The translations under genes and the position numbers were made by a program. From contig JARIBR010000232.1 in assembly GCA_029258695.1 (NCBI GenBank), positions 1-28,505 of the forward strand: 28,505 nucleotides of DNA, read 5' to 3'. The notes under the pieces are model-generated. The model did no database searches, was not told where the DNA came from, and worked only from the letters and a program-made list of their open reading frames with translations. The first letter of the stretch is position 1; the number at the start of each line of letters is the position of its first letter. This DNA is from Quadrisphaera sp. Lineage in GTDB: Bacteria > Actinomycetota > Actinomycetes > Actinomycetales > Quadrisphaeraceae. Positions 7,728 through 16,797 of this stretch are shown here, one piece after another.

Positions 7728-9029
7728 TCACCAGGTGTGCGGCCCGCGGGCGTCCACGCGCTCGCCGTCGACCCACACGCCGGCCACGTCGCCCGGCCCG
7801 CCCTGGGCGAAGAGCCTGGCCAGCGCGTCCTCGGGGCCGTCCGCGTGGTGCAGGCCCACCTCCAGCGTCGTGCCCGGGCGGGGACGCAGCCACACCGCGT
7901 CGAACCGCTTGCCGACCCTGAGGTCGCCCACCGCGTCGTCGAGGCCCAGCGCGTGCGCCCCGGCGGACGTGGCCAGGTACAGCAGGTGCGCCGAGGTCAA
8001 CGGATACCCGTCGCTGGCCAGGAGCGCCTGCGCGAAGTACGCCTGCAGGCCCTCCTTCAGCAGCGAGAACCCCGTGCCGGCGCCGACGTCGGAGCCCAGG
8101 GCCACGGGCACCCCGGCCTCGAGGTGGCGCCGCAGCGAGAACAGCCCGCTGCCCAGCGAGGCGTTGGACGTGGGGCAGTGCGCGACGCGGGTGCCGCGCG
8201 CGGCGAGGACCGCCAGCTCGTCGTCGCGGGGGTGGACGTCGTGGGCGAGCACCGCTCGCTCGCCCAGCAGGTGGTGGCGGTCGTAGGTGCCCACGTAGCG
8301 CTCGCCGTCGAAGAGCCGCTCGACCTCGGCGACCTCCGCGAGGTTCTCGTTGACGTGGGAGGTGAACCAGGAACCCGGCACGTCGGCGAGCACCGAGCCG
8401 CACGCCGCCAGGACCTCGTCGGTGCACGAGAGCGAGAAGCGAGGCGTCACCGCGTAGCGCAGCCGCCCCCTCCCGTGCCACCGATGCGCCAGCGCCAGCG
8501 ACTCCTCGACCGCGCGCTCCGGAGTCGTCAGCAGGTCCCCGCGCAGGGTGCGGTCGCTGAGGACCAGGCCGCTGGTGACCCGCAGGCCAGCCGCGTCGCT
8601 CGCGGTGAACAGCGCGTCCGTCGCGGGGGCGAAGTGGGCGCCGAAGACCATCGCGCTCGTCGTGCCGGCCTCCACCAACCCTGCCACGAAGTCGGCGGCG
8701 ACCCCGCGGGCGTACGCCGCGTCGGCCAGGCGTGCCTCCTCGGGCAGCGCGCAGCGCTCGAGCCACTCCAGCAGGGGCATCCCGAGGCCGCCGAGGGCGC
8801 GCACCTGCGGGAAGTGCACGTGGGTGTCGACGAACCCGGGCAGGAGCACCCCGTCGCGCAGGTCGACGACCTCGGCGCCCGGGTGCTCCGCGCGGACGCG
8901 GGCGAACGGGCCCCGGTCGAGCACCGCGCCGCCGACCACGAGCAGGCCCGCGTCGTCCTCGCTGCGCAGGGCCCCGCCCGTGAAGGGGTCGTCGGGGGTG
9001 TCCATGACGGTGGCGCGGTAGAGCGTCAC
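7728..9029 (-). CDS. guaD: Guanine deaminase
   Basis: Guanine deaminase is a zinc amidohydrolase that turns guanine into xanthine and ammonia, feeding the xanthine dehydrogenase encoded just upstream. At 433 residues it has the family's usual length. The metal-binding set is complete: DTHVHFPQ (His70, His72), TSHVNEN (His225), LAHDVHP (His263) and GSDVGAGT (Asp314). The segments DTHVHFPQ and HCPTSNASLGSG are typical of the GuaD subgroup rather than chlorohydrolases or cytosine deaminase. The GTG start at 9029 overlaps the xdhC stop by four bases (GTGA), so it is co-translated as the last gene of the xdhA-xdhB-xdhC-guaD unit. It is cytoplasmic. Confidence 0.94.
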   Translation of the reverse strand: MTLYRATVMDTPDDPFTGGALRSEDDAGLLVVGGAVLDRGPFARVRAEHPGAEVVDLRDGVLLPGFVDTHVHFPQVRALGGLGMPLLEWLERCALPEEARLADAAYARGVAADFVAGLVEAGTTSAMVFGAHFAPATDALFTASDAAGLRVTSGLVLSDRTLRGDLLTTPERAVEESLALAHRWHGRGRLRYAVTPRFSLSCTDEVLAACGSVLADVPGSWFTSHVNENLAEVAEVERLFDGERYVGTYDRHHLLGERAVLAHDVHPRDDELAVLAARGTRVAHCPTSNASLGSGLFSLRRHLEAGVPVALGSDVGAGTGFSLLKEGLQAYFAQALLASDGYPLTSAHLLYLATSAGAHALGLDDAVGDLRVGKRFDAVWLRPRPGTTLEVGLHHADGPEDALARLFAQGGPGDVAGVWVDGERVDARGPHTW

Positions 9030-9952
9030 GGGAGCGCCTCCGTGGCGTCGAGGTCTGCGGGGCCGGGGTGTGTGGGGTCGGGGCGGGGCGCGCCGGAACG
9101 GGTGGCACCGGGGGGCTGCGGCGCGCCGCGGTCCGGGTGCTCGAGCGCGGTGAGCAGGGCGGCGGCGACGCTCACGGCGATGACCGCCGGGTCCTTGCTG
9201 GCCGGGCCCGTGCCCGCAGGCAGGCCGATGGGCGTGGTGATGCGCTCGAGGTCAGCCGGTCCGTGCCCCACCGCGGCGAGGCGCGCGCGGAAGCGGGACC
9301 ACTTGGCGGCCGAGCCCACCAGGCCGATGGAGCCCAGGTCGTCCCGGCGCAGGGCCGCGTCGCACAGCGCGGCGTCCTCGCCGTGGTCGTGGGTCATGAC
9401 CAGCACGTGGGTGCCGGCCGGGAGGTCGGCGAGCACCATCTCCGGCAGCGCCGGTCCGCCGTGCCCGACGGCGTGGACGCTGACGTGGGCCAGCGCGTCG
9501 TCGAGGACCGCCAGCCGGGCCGGGGCGAGCTGGGCGGGCCGGGAGTCGACGAGGTGGAGGTCCACGTCGTGGCGGGCCAGGATGCGCGCGAGCTCCAGGC
9601 CCACGTGCCCGACGCCGAAGACCGCCACCGCGGGGACGGCCGGCAGGGGCTCGAGCAGCAGCGTGGCCTCACCCCCGCAGCACTGCAGGCCGTGCTGCGC
9701 CGGGGCCCGGTCCGACAGGGAGATCGTCAGGAGCTCCGGCGTCGTCGCCCCGGAGGTGAGCAGCACCCGGGCCCGCGCCGTGGCGGTGGCCTCGAGGTTG
9801 CCGCCCCCGACGGTTCCCCACGCCTGGCCGTCGGCGACGACCATCTTGGCGCCGGCCTCGCGCGGCGCGTGCCCGCGTGCGGCGGCCACGGTGACGAGCA
9901 CCCCGGCGCGGCGCTCGCGGCGCAGGTGGGCGACCGCGCTCACCCAGTCCAC
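9026..9952 (-). CDS. xdhC: XdhC, molybdenum-cofactor maturation factor for xanthine dehydrogenase
   Basis: XdhC binds the molybdenum cofactor, supports its sulfuration and inserts it into the large xanthine dehydrogenase subunit; it is not part of the mature enzyme. This 308-residue protein shows the N-terminal XdhC/CoxI segment with WGTVGGGNLE near 45-54, the conserved Cys91/Cys92 pair in LQCCGGEA, and a Rossmann-type GVGHVGLELARIL near 113-125. The last 35 or so residues are a low-complexity proline-rich tail outside the usual fold. The GTG at 9952 is preceded by a strong purine-rich ribosome site (GAGGGGG, five-base spacing). It sits 10 bases after xdhB and overlaps guaD by four bases. Confidence 0.92.
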   Translation of the reverse strand: MDWVSAVAHLRRERRAGVLVTVAAARGHAPREAGAKMVVADGQAWGTVGGGNLEATATARARVLLTSGATTPELLTISLSDRAPAQHGLQCCGGEATLLLEPLPAVPAVAVFGVGHVGLELARILARHDVDLHLVDSRPAQLAPARLAVLDDALAHVSVHAVGHGGPALPEMVLADLPAGTHVLVMTHDHGEDAALCDAALRRDDLGSIGLVGSAAKWSRFRARLAAVGHGPADLERITTPIGLPAGTGPASKDPAVIAVSVAAALLTALEHPDRGAPQPPGATRSGAPRPDPTHPGPADLDATEALP

Positions 9953-9962
9953 GCGGGCCCCC

Positions 9963-12566
9963 TCACCGCTGGCCCGTCGCAGGGTCCGTCGTGCGGTCCG
10001 TCGCAGGGTCCGTCGCGCGGCTCACCCCGTGCACGGCCTCGTGACCCGCCTCGTGACGCGCCGCGTGCTCGAGCGCATCGCCCAGCTGCTCGGTGCGCGG
10101 GCGCATCGGCGGCGCCTGCGGGCCCGGCTGCTCGGGCGCCTCGGGGAACGAGCCCGGCGCCGCCTCCTCCACGTGGCCGTGGCCCTTCTCGTGCATCTCC
10201 GAGTGCTCCATCCGTCCGCGGCGCTCACCCGCACGCGCCCGCTCGATCGCCCACCACACCGCCTCCGGGGTCGCCGGTGAGGCGAGGTCGACGCTGGTCC
10301 CGGGCGGGCCGAACGCGGCGGCGGCCTGGCGCAGCGCCTCGCGCACGGAGAACGCCAGCATGAGCGGGGGCTCGCCGACGGCCTTGGAGCCGTGGACCAC
10401 GCCGTCCTCGGCGGCGTCGGTGAGCAGCGTGACGTTGAAGGTCTCGGGCATCTCCGAGAAGCTCGGCAGCTTGTACGTGCTGGCCGCCTGCGTGGCCAGG
10501 CGTCCGCGGTGGGGGCCCTCGCGCTCCTCCCAGCGCAGCTCCTCGAGCGTCAGCCACCCGGCGCCCTGGACGAACCCGCCCTCGATCTGCCCGCGGTCCA
10601 CCAGCGGAGAGAGGCTGTCGCCGACGTCGTGGACGATGTCCACGCGCCGCGTGCGGTAGGAACCGGTGAAGCCGTCGACCTCCACCTCGGTGGCCGCGAC
10701 CCCGTAGGCGAAGTACTTGAACGGCTCTCCCTGCATGCGCGCGGAGTCCCAGTGGAGCCCCTCGGTGCGGTAGAAGCCCGCCGCCCACAGCTGCACCCGG
10801 TGCGCGTACGCCTGGGCGACGACGTCCTCCCACGCCACCGCGGCGTCGTCCTGCGCGAGGCCGTGGACGGCGCCGCCGGTGAACCGCACGTCGGCGGGGC
10901 TGATGCCGAGCACCTGCCCCGCCACCTGCGCCAGGTGCTCGCGGACCTGCTCGCAGGCGTCCTTGACCGCCCCGCCGTTGAGGTCCGCCCCCGAGCTCGC
11001 GGCCGTGGCCGAGGTGTTGGGGACCTTGTCGGTGCGCGTCGGCGCCAGGCGCACGGTGGCCAGCGGCACGCCCAGGGTGGTGGCGGCGACCTGGATCATC
11101 TTGGTGTGCAGGCCCTGGCCCATCTCGGTGCCGCCGTGGTTGATGAGCACCGAGCCGTCCTTGTAGACGTGCACCAGCGCCCCGGCCTGGTTGAAGGCGG
11201 TGAGGTTGAAGGAGATCCCGAACTTCACCGGCGTGATGGCCAGGCCCCGCCGGGCGTGGGGGTGGGCGGCGTTGAAGGCCGCGACCTCCTCGCGGCGCGC
11301 GGTGAGGTCGGCGCCGGTCTCCACCTGGGTCCACGCCCGCTCCAGGCGCTCGGCGTGGCGCACCGCCTGGCCGTAGGGCGTGGCCTGACCGGGCCGGTAG
11401 AGGTTGCGCCGGCGCAGCTGCGCGGCGTCGATGCCCAACCGCGGGGCGCACCGGCCGAGGGCGTCCTCGATGACGAGCATCCCCTGGGGCCCACCGAAGC
11501 CGCGGAACGCCGTCTGCGACGTCTTGTGGGTCCTCGAGATCCGCCCGGCGACGCGCACGTGGGGGATGAAGTAGGCGTTCTCGGAGTGGCACAGCGCCCG
11601 GGCGAGGACCGGCTCGGACAGGTCCAGGCTCCACCCGCCGTCGGAGGTCAGCACCGCGTCGTAGGCCTGCAGCAGGCCGGTCTCGTCGAAGCCGACCCGC
11701 CACCGGGCGTGGAAGCCGTGCCGCTTGCCCGTCATCGTCATGTCCTGGCCGCGGTTCAGGCGCACGCGCACCGGTCGCCCCGTGAGCACGGCCCCGAGGG
11801 CGGCGATCGCGGCGAAGCCGTGGGGCTGCATCTCCTTGCCGCCGAAGGCCCCGCCCATCCGCAGGCACTGCACCGTCACCTCGTGGCTGCGCAGCCCCAG
11901 GACGTGGGCGACGATCTCCTGCGTCTCCGACGGGTGCTGCGTGCTCGACTGGACGAACACCTGCCCGGCCTCGTCGACGTGGGCCAGGGACGCGTGCGTC
12001 TCGAGGTAGAAGTGCTCTTGGCCGGCGAGCTCGAGCTCCCCGCTGAAGACGTGGGCGCTGCCCTCCAGGCCCGCCTCGACGTCGCCGCGCTCGAGGACCG
12101 GCTGCCCGCCCTGGAAGCTCTCCGCGTCGATGGCCTCGCGAACGGTGATCAGCGCGGGCAGCTCCTGGTACTCCACGCGCACCGCCTCGCCGCCGCGCCG
12201 GGCGGCCTCGAGGGTCTCGCCGAGCACCCAGCACACCGCGTGACCGACGAACATCACCTCGGAGGGGAACAGCGGCTCGTCACCCTTGTTGCCGGCGTCG
12301 TTGACCCCCGGCACGTCGGCGCCGGTCAGCACCCGGACCACCCCGGGCACGTCGAGCGCCGGCGCGTGGTCCAGGTGGGTGACGCGGGCGTGGGGGTGCG
12401 GGGCCTGCACCGGCCAGGCGTGCAGGACGCCGTGGGTGCGTCCGGCGAGGTCGTCGGTGTAGAGGGCCTCGCCGGTGACGTGCAGCGCGGCGCTCTCGTG
12501 GGGCAGCGCCTGCCCGACGCCCTCGTGGTCGGCGACGGTGGCCGCTCCCTCCCACAGCGCGGTCAC
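9963..12566 (-). CDS. xdhB: Xanthine dehydrogenase, molybdopterin-binding large subunit, with His-rich C-terminal tail
   Basis: This is the catalytic subunit that hydroxylates hypoxanthine and xanthine to urate. It has the molybdenum-site features of the family: GQEHFYLETH, the GGAFGGKEM loop with the substrate-contacting Glu245, the AFRGFGGPQ arginine loop, and the catalytic Glu732 in KAVGEPPLM. The core ends near residue 785, as expected. Residues 786-867 are an unusual extension that begins MEHSEMHEKGHGH, contains eight histidines and finishes in short tandem repeats (RATDPATD, RTTDPATG). It could bind metal or act as a flexible tether; that is inference. The GTG start overlaps the xdhA stop by four bases. 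The protein pairs with XdhA and is served by XdhC. Confidence 0.95.
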   Translation of the reverse strand: MTALWEGAATVADHEGVGQALPHESAALHVTGEALYTDDLAGRTHGVLHAWPVQAPHPHARVTHLDHAPALDVPGVVRVLTGADVPGVNDAGNKGDEPLFPSEVMFVGHAVCWVLGETLEAARRGGEAVRVEYQELPALITVREAIDAESFQGGQPVLERGDVEAGLEGSAHVFSGELELAGQEHFYLETHASLAHVDEAGQVFVQSSTQHPSETQEIVAHVLGLRSHEVTVQCLRMGGAFGGKEMQPHGFAAIAALGAVLTGRPVRVRLNRGQDMTMTGKRHGFHARWRVGFDETGLLQAYDAVLTSDGGWSLDLSEPVLARALCHSENAYFIPHVRVAGRISRTHKTSQTAFRGFGGPQGMLVIEDALGRCAPRLGIDAAQLRRRNLYRPGQATPYGQAVRHAERLERAWTQVETGADLTARREEVAAFNAAHPHARRGLAITPVKFGISFNLTAFNQAGALVHVYKDGSVLINHGGTEMGQGLHTKMIQVAATTLGVPLATVRLAPTRTDKVPNTSATAASSGADLNGGAVKDACEQVREHLAQVAGQVLGISPADVRFTGGAVHGLAQDDAAVAWEDVVAQAYAHRVQLWAAGFYRTEGLHWDSARMQGEPFKYFAYGVAATEVEVDGFTGSYRTRRVDIVHDVGDSLSPLVDRGQIEGGFVQGAGWLTLEELRWEEREGPHRGRLATQAASTYKLPSFSEMPETFNVTLLTDAAEDGVVHGSKAVGEPPLMLAFSVREALRQAAAAFGPPGTSVDLASPATPEAVWWAIERARAGERRGRMEHSEMHEKGHGHVEEAAPGSFPEAPEQPGPQAPPMRPRTEQLGDALEHAARHEAGHEAVHGVSRATDPATDRTTDPATGQR
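9976..10023 (-). repeat. 24-base tandem repeat, two copies, in the 3' end of xdhB
   Basis: Copies at 9976-9999 and 10000-10023 are identical at 21 of 24 positions; the shared core is GTCGCAGGGTCCGTCG. In frame they encode an eight-residue repeat of the ATDPATDR type at the extreme C-terminus of XdhB. The period is a multiple of three, so copy-number change would not shift the frame. Confidence 0.8.
10036..10071 (-). repeat. 12-base tandem repeat, three units, in the XdhB His-rich tail
   Basis: Units at 10036-10047, 10048-10059 and 10060-10071 share a GCCTCGTGACCC-like pattern, the third more diverged. They encode the EHAARHEAGHEAV stretch, so the histidines recur every four residues because of the DNA repeat. 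Confidence 0.65.
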
Positions 12567-14140
12567 GCCCGTGCCGCCTGACGGCTGTCGGCCTGCTCGA
12601 GCGAGCGCGAGCGGAGCCTGAGCAGTGCCTGGCCGAGCATCGCCGAGCGGTATGCGGCGCTGGCCCGGTGGTCGTCCAGCGGTGTCCCCTCACCGGCGAG
12701 CACGGCGGCCGCGGCCCGCACCGCGTCCTCGCTCCCCGGGCCGGTCCACGGCGCTCCGACCAGCGCCTCCTCGGTGGCCAGCGCCCGCAGCGGGGTCGCG
12801 GCGACGCCGCCCAGGCCGATGCGGGCCGCCCGCACCCGGACCACCCTGCCGGCCAGGTCGGCGGCGCCTTCGCCACCCAGCCTGCCGTCGCCGGCCCCGT
12901 CGTCCAGGTCGAGCGCGACGGCGACCGCGACGCTGGAGATGTCGTCGAAGCGCCGCTTGGCGACCTTGTGGAACGCGGTGGTCCCCGCGAGCGGCAGCGG
13001 GACGCGCACCGCGCGGATGATCTCCCCTGGGGCGCGCACGCTGGTGCGGTATCCGGTGAAGTACTCGCTGATCGGGACCTCCCGCTCGCCGCCGGTGGAG
13101 GCCAGCACCACGGAGGCGTCCAGGGCGAGCAGCGCGGGGGCCGCGTCGCCGATGGGCGAGCCGGTCCCGAGGTTGCCGCCGAGGGTCGCGCCGTTGCGGA
13201 TCAGCCGGGAGGCGAACTGGGGGATCAGCGCCGCGAGCAGCGGCACTCGGCCGTCCAGGCGGCGCTCGACCTCGGTGAGGCTCAGCGCGGCGCCGATCTC
13301 GACCCGGTGCTCACCGATCTCGAGGGTGCGCAGCTCCTCCAGCCGGTCGACCGCCACGACGAGCGGGGGACGGGCGCCGCGCAGGTTCACCTCCACGCCC
13401 CAGTCCGTGGACCCCGCGACGAGCAATGCCTCAGGGCGGCTCTCCAGGATCTCCAGCACCTCGGACAGGCCGCCGGGGCGCAGGAACTCGGCCTCGTCGT
13501 CGGCCAGGCGCGTCGACCGGGGCGCCGGGGGCGGCGCGTCGCGGCGGTGGGCCAGCGCGTCACCTGGCGGGGGCGACCCGAGGGCGTACGCGGCGTCGCG
13601 GATCGGCCGGTACCCGGTGCAGCGGCACAGGTTGCCGCCGATGGCGTGCAGGTCGAAGCCGTTGGGCCCGTGCTCGGGGTCGTCGACGTGGTCGGCCGTC
13701 CCGGCCGCCTCGCCGCCCCGGTCGGGGCGGTAGTACTCCGCGGCCATCGAGCACACGAACCCCGGGGTGCAGTACCCGCACTGCGAGCCACCCCGCAGGG
13801 CCATCTCGCGCTGCACCGGGTGCAGCGCCGCCGGGGAACCGAGTCCCTCGGCGGTGACGACCTCCTGGCCGTCGAGGGCGGCGACCGGCACGAGGCAGGC
13901 GTTGAGCGCCGTCCACTCCGTGGCGGCCGCGGTGCCCGGGCGCGCCACGAGCACGGAGCACGCCCCGCACTCACCCTCCGCGCATCCCTCCTTGGCCCCG
14001 GTGAGGCCGCGCCCGCGCAGCCAGTCCAGCGCCGTGGTGGCCGGAGGGGTGCCGCGCAGGGGGAGCGGGGCGCCGTTGACGATGACGGTCGGTGCGTCGT
14101 CGGGAGTCGGTGCCGTCGTCGGCGGTGTGTCGGTGGTCAT
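12563..14140 (-). CDS. xdhA: Xanthine dehydrogenase, [2Fe-2S] and FAD-binding small subunit
   Basis: XdhA passes electrons from the molybdenum site through two [2Fe-2S] clusters to FAD and NAD+. In this 525-residue protein the plant-ferredoxin-type cluster uses Cys53, Cys58, Cys61 and Cys82, and the second cluster uses Cys121, Cys124, Cys172 and Cys174 (QCGYCTPGF, NLCRCTGYRPI). The FAD domain begins near residue 218 and shows NGATLGGNLGTGSPIGD at about 316-332. Fusion of iron-sulfur and FAD parts in one chain matches the Rhodobacter-type two-subunit enzyme. The ATG has a GAAGGA site about ten bases ahead. It is first in the xdhA-xdhB-xdhC-guaD unit, with a likely promoter just upstream, and lies 96 bases downstream of pmt. 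Confidence 0.95.
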   Translation of the reverse strand: MTTDTPPTTAPTPDDAPTVIVNGAPLPLRGTPPATTALDWLRGRGLTGAKEGCAEGECGACSVLVARPGTAAATEWTALNACLVPVAALDGQEVVTAEGLGSPAALHPVQREMALRGGSQCGYCTPGFVCSMAAEYYRPDRGGEAAGTADHVDDPEHGPNGFDLHAIGGNLCRCTGYRPIRDAAYALGSPPPGDALAHRRDAPPPAPRSTRLADDEAEFLRPGGLSEVLEILESRPEALLVAGSTDWGVEVNLRGARPPLVVAVDRLEELRTLEIGEHRVEIGAALSLTEVERRLDGRVPLLAALIPQFASRLIRNGATLGGNLGTGSPIGDAAPALLALDASVVLASTGGEREVPISEYFTGYRTSVRAPGEIIRAVRVPLPLAGTTAFHKVAKRRFDDISSVAVAVALDLDDGAGDGRLGGEGAADLAGRVVRVRAARIGLGGVAATPLRALATEEALVGAPWTGPGSEDAVRAAAAVLAGEGTPLDDHRASAAYRSAMLGQALLRLRSRSLEQADSRQAARA

Positions 14141-14175
14141 GGGGCGGTGATCCTTCGGCTCGTGCGGCCTGGTCG

Positions 14176-14181
14176 ACGGTA
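14176..14181 (-). promoter_or_regulatory. Candidate -10 element for the xdhABC-guaD operon
   Basis: TACCGT on the minus strand, 35 bases before the xdhA ATG, fits TAnnnT. It leaves room for a short leader carrying the GAAGGA ribosome site. I see no good -35 match. The 96-base pmt-xdhA gap holds nothing else I can identify. Confidence 0.35.
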
Positions 14182-14236
14182 GCCCGCACCGTGCTCCCCG
14201 TCCTGCCCGACGCCACCGCCGGCTGCGCTGATCGGC

Positions 14237-15826
14237 TCAGATCCAGGAGCCCCACCACATGCGCGTCCGCCAGGAGGAGTACGGGATCACGTCGGCCGTC
14301 CACACCGGCCAGAAGAACGCTGCGGCGCCCACCGCGGCCACCACCACGGCTCCGGCGAGCCCGGCGCCCAGCGCCCGGCGCCGCGGCGGTGCGCCGGGCG
14401 GACCCAGCACCATCCCCAGCGCGTACGCCACCGCCAGGGCGAGGAAGGGCACGAAGATCACCGCGTAGAACGTGAAGATGGTGCGCTCCTGGTAGAGGAA
14501 CCACGGCAGGTACCCGGCGGCGATCCCGGCGAGGACCGCCCCGGCCCTCCAGTCGCGGCGCAGCGCCCACATGAACACCAGCACCAGGACGGACGCGGCG
14601 CCAGCCCACCACACCACGGGGTTGCCCACCGAGCTGATCGCCTTGGAGCACTCCGCCACCGTGCAGCCGTCGACGCCGCGCGTGGGGTCCTCGTAGAAGA
14701 ACGACGTCGGGCGCCCCTGCACCAGCCACGACCAGGGGTTCGACTCGTAGGTGTGCGGCGACGTCAGCCCGACGTGGAAGGAGTACATCTGCCGGTGGTA
14801 CTCCCACAGCGAGCGCAGCGCCGGCGGCAACCACCCCACGCCCTCGCCGGGGTTCTCCACCGCCCACCGCCGCAGGTGGGCGCTGGACGAGGCGAACCAC
14901 CCCGCCCAGCTCGCCACGTACACCACCGCCACCGTGGGGAGGACGACCAGGGCGGCGACCACGCCGTCCCCGAGGAAGCGCAGCGGAAGGGCACGCTGGC
15001 CGGCGGCGGCGCGCGCCGAGGCGTCCCAGAGCACCGTCATCACCGAGAACACCGCGACGACGTAGAGCCCCGACCACTTCGTGCCGCACGCCAGGCCCAG
15101 GCTGACCGCCGCCGCGAGGCGCCACAGCCGCCAGCGCGCCACCGGGCCGCCGACGCCGCGGAGCAGGCGGTCGCGGTGGGCGTCGCGGTCGAGGAGCAGG
15201 AAGCCGAACGCGGCGAGGACGAAGAAGGCGAGCGGCAGGTCCAGCAGGGAGGTGCGGCTCATCACCAGGTGCAGGCCGTCGACGGCGAGCAGCAGGGCGG
15301 CGGTGCACCCCAGCAGCGTCGAGCCGAGGAGGCGGCGGCCGATCCGCGCGGTCATGAGGACCATCAGCGTGCCGAGGACGGCGACGGAGAACCGCCACCC
15401 GAACGAGCTGTCGACACCGAAGATCCGGATGCCGACCGCGATGACCCACTTGCCCACCGGCGGGTGCACGGGGTAGTCCGCCTCCTCGAGGAAGACGTCG
15501 GGGCTGCCGGCGGTGAAGGACTCGTCGGCGTCCTCGGGCCAGCGCAGCTCGTACCCGGTCTGCAGCAGGGAGTACGCCTGCTTGACGTAGTAGGTCTCGT
15601 CGAAGACCAGCTGGTGGGGGCGGCCCAGGTCCCAGAACCGCAGGACGCCGGCCAGCGCGGTGACGAGCAGGGGGCCGAGCCACCCCCACAGCCGCAGCGA
15701 CGCGGGCGTCGACGCGGCGGCGCGCCACCGCTCCGAACGGCCGGGTCCCGCGGTGGTCCCGGTGGACACGGGGTCGTGGTGGCGGATGGCGGCGTCGGCG
15801 GTTCCCGTGGCGCGGGTGGTGCTCAC
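14237..15826 (-). CDS. pmt: Polyprenol-phosphate-mannose:protein O-mannosyltransferase (GT39)
   Basis: This 529-residue membrane enzyme moves mannose from polyprenyl-phosphate-mannose to Ser/Thr of exported proteins, as Rv1002c does in Mycobacterium tuberculosis. After a cytoplasmic N-terminus of about 45 residues there are roughly ten membrane segments. The first extracytoplasmic loop holds the Asp76-Glu77 catalytic pair in FDETYYVKQAY, followed by PVHPPVGKW. The protein ends in the family's WRTRMWWGSWI-type tail. The GTG start overlaps the stop of the exporter gene upstream by four bases. In many actinobacteria pmt is divergent from and next to rsmI; here rsmI is about 12 kb away and pmt is instead coupled to an exporter and an aminotransferase. 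Confidence 0.93.
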   Translation of the reverse strand: MSTTRATGTADAAIRHHDPVSTGTTAGPGRSERWRAAASTPASLRLWGWLGPLLVTALAGVLRFWDLGRPHQLVFDETYYVKQAYSLLQTGYELRWPEDADESFTAGSPDVFLEEADYPVHPPVGKWVIAVGIRIFGVDSSFGWRFSVAVLGTLMVLMTARIGRRLLGSTLLGCTAALLLAVDGLHLVMSRTSLLDLPLAFFVLAAFGFLLLDRDAHRDRLLRGVGGPVARWRLWRLAAAVSLGLACGTKWSGLYVVAVFSVMTVLWDASARAAAGQRALPLRFLGDGVVAALVVLPTVAVVYVASWAGWFASSSAHLRRWAVENPGEGVGWLPPALRSLWEYHRQMYSFHVGLTSPHTYESNPWSWLVQGRPTSFFYEDPTRGVDGCTVAECSKAISSVGNPVVWWAGAASVLVLVFMWALRRDWRAGAVLAGIAAGYLPWFLYQERTIFTFYAVIFVPFLALAVAYALGMVLGPPGAPPRRRALGAGLAGAVVVAAVGAAAFFWPVWTADVIPYSSWRTRMWWGSWI

Positions 15827-16797
15827 GGCAGCGCGCCCGACGGGGTGGCGACGTCGGGCGGCTCGCCTCCGTCACCGGCGTCGGGCGAGCCGGCGCCGTC
15901 GGGCGAGCCGGCAGCCGCGGCCGGGGGGTCGCCGGCGGGCCGGGCGAGCGCCCCGAGCACCGCGACCACCACCATGGCGATGCCGACCAGCGTGACGGGC
16001 AGCAGCCGCTGGCCCGCGAGGACGAAGCCCGTGAGCGCCGCCACGGCCGGCTCGGTGGCCATCATCACCCCGAAGGTCCCGGCGCCCACCGCCCGCATGG
16101 CCTGCATCTCCACGGCGTAGGGCACCGCGGAGGACAGCACGGCGACGACGAGGCCGCCGAGCAGCACCCAGGGGTCGAGCAGCGTGGTGCCCGCCGTCCC
16201 CACGCCCAGCGGCACGAGGAGCACCGACGCGCAGACCATCGCCCACGCCACTCCTCCCGCCCCGGCCATGACGCCGGACAGCCGCGTGCCCAGGAGGATG
16301 TACAGCGCCCAGCACCCCCCGGCGCCCACCGCCAGGGCCACCCCGAGCAGGTCGAGGCTGGCGGCGGGCTGGCCGCCCGCGAGGCCGAGGGCGTCCAGCA
16401 CCCCGGGACCGACGAGCACCGCGACGCCCAGCACGGCGACCGCCGTCCACGCGAGGTCGCGGGCGCGCTGCGAGCCGGCGACCGCCACGGCGAGCGGCCC
16501 GAGGAGCTCCAGGGCGACGGCGACCCCCAGCGGGATGCGCTCCAGGGACAGGTAGAACAGCAGGTTCATCAACCCCATCGCCCCGCCGAACGCGGCCACC
16601 AGCGGCCACGACCTGCGCGGAGGCAGGGTGCGCCAGGCGCGGGTGATGACGAAGAGCATCAGCGCGCCGAGACCCGTCCGCAGCGCCAGGAGGCCCGGGG
16701 CGTCGACGCGGTCGAACAGGGTGGTGGCGACGGCGGAGCCGCTCTGGAGGCTGACCGCGGAGAAGATCACCAGCGCGTAGGCGCGGTACCGCGTCAC
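15823..16797 (-). CDS. rhtA: EamA-family exporter, RhtA type (threonine/homoserine efflux)
   Basis: This 324-residue protein has ten predicted membrane segments in two EamA repeats. It shows residues typical of the RhtA branch: GSAVATTLF near the N-terminus, LERIPLGVAVALELLGPLAV, and VPYAVEMQAM followed by GTFGVMMATEPAVAALTG. RhtA of E. coli exports threonine, homoserine and related amino acids; the true substrate here is unknown. The C-terminal 35 residues or so after the last membrane segment are a Gly/Pro/Asp-rich tail built partly from an 18-base tandem repeat. The GTG start overlaps the aminotransferase stop and its own stop overlaps the pmt start, so the three genes are translated as a chain. 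An amino-acid aminotransferase next to an exporter suggests an overflow or product-export role. Confidence 0.88.
   Translation of the reverse strand: MTRYRAYALVIFSAVSLQSGSAVATTLFDRVDAPGLLALRTGLGALMLFVITRAWRTLPPRRSWPLVAAFGGAMGLMNLLFYLSLERIPLGVAVALELLGPLAVAVAGSQRARDLAWTAVAVLGVAVLVGPGVLDALGLAGGQPAASLDLLGVALAVGAGGCWALYILLGTRLSGVMAGAGGVAWAMVCASVLLVPLGVGTAGTTLLDPWVLLGGLVVAVLSSAVPYAVEMQAMRAVGAGTFGVMMATEPAVAALTGFVLAGQRLLPVTLVGIAMVVVAVLGALARPAGDPPAAAAGSPDGAGSPDAGDGGEPPDVATPSGALP
15880..15912 (-). repeat. 18-base-period direct repeat in the 3' end of rhtA
   Basis: GTCGGGCGAGCCGGC occurs at 15880-15894 and again at 15898-15912. In frame it encodes a repeated AGSPDG-type unit in the cytoplasmic tail of the exporter. 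Confidence 0.75.
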
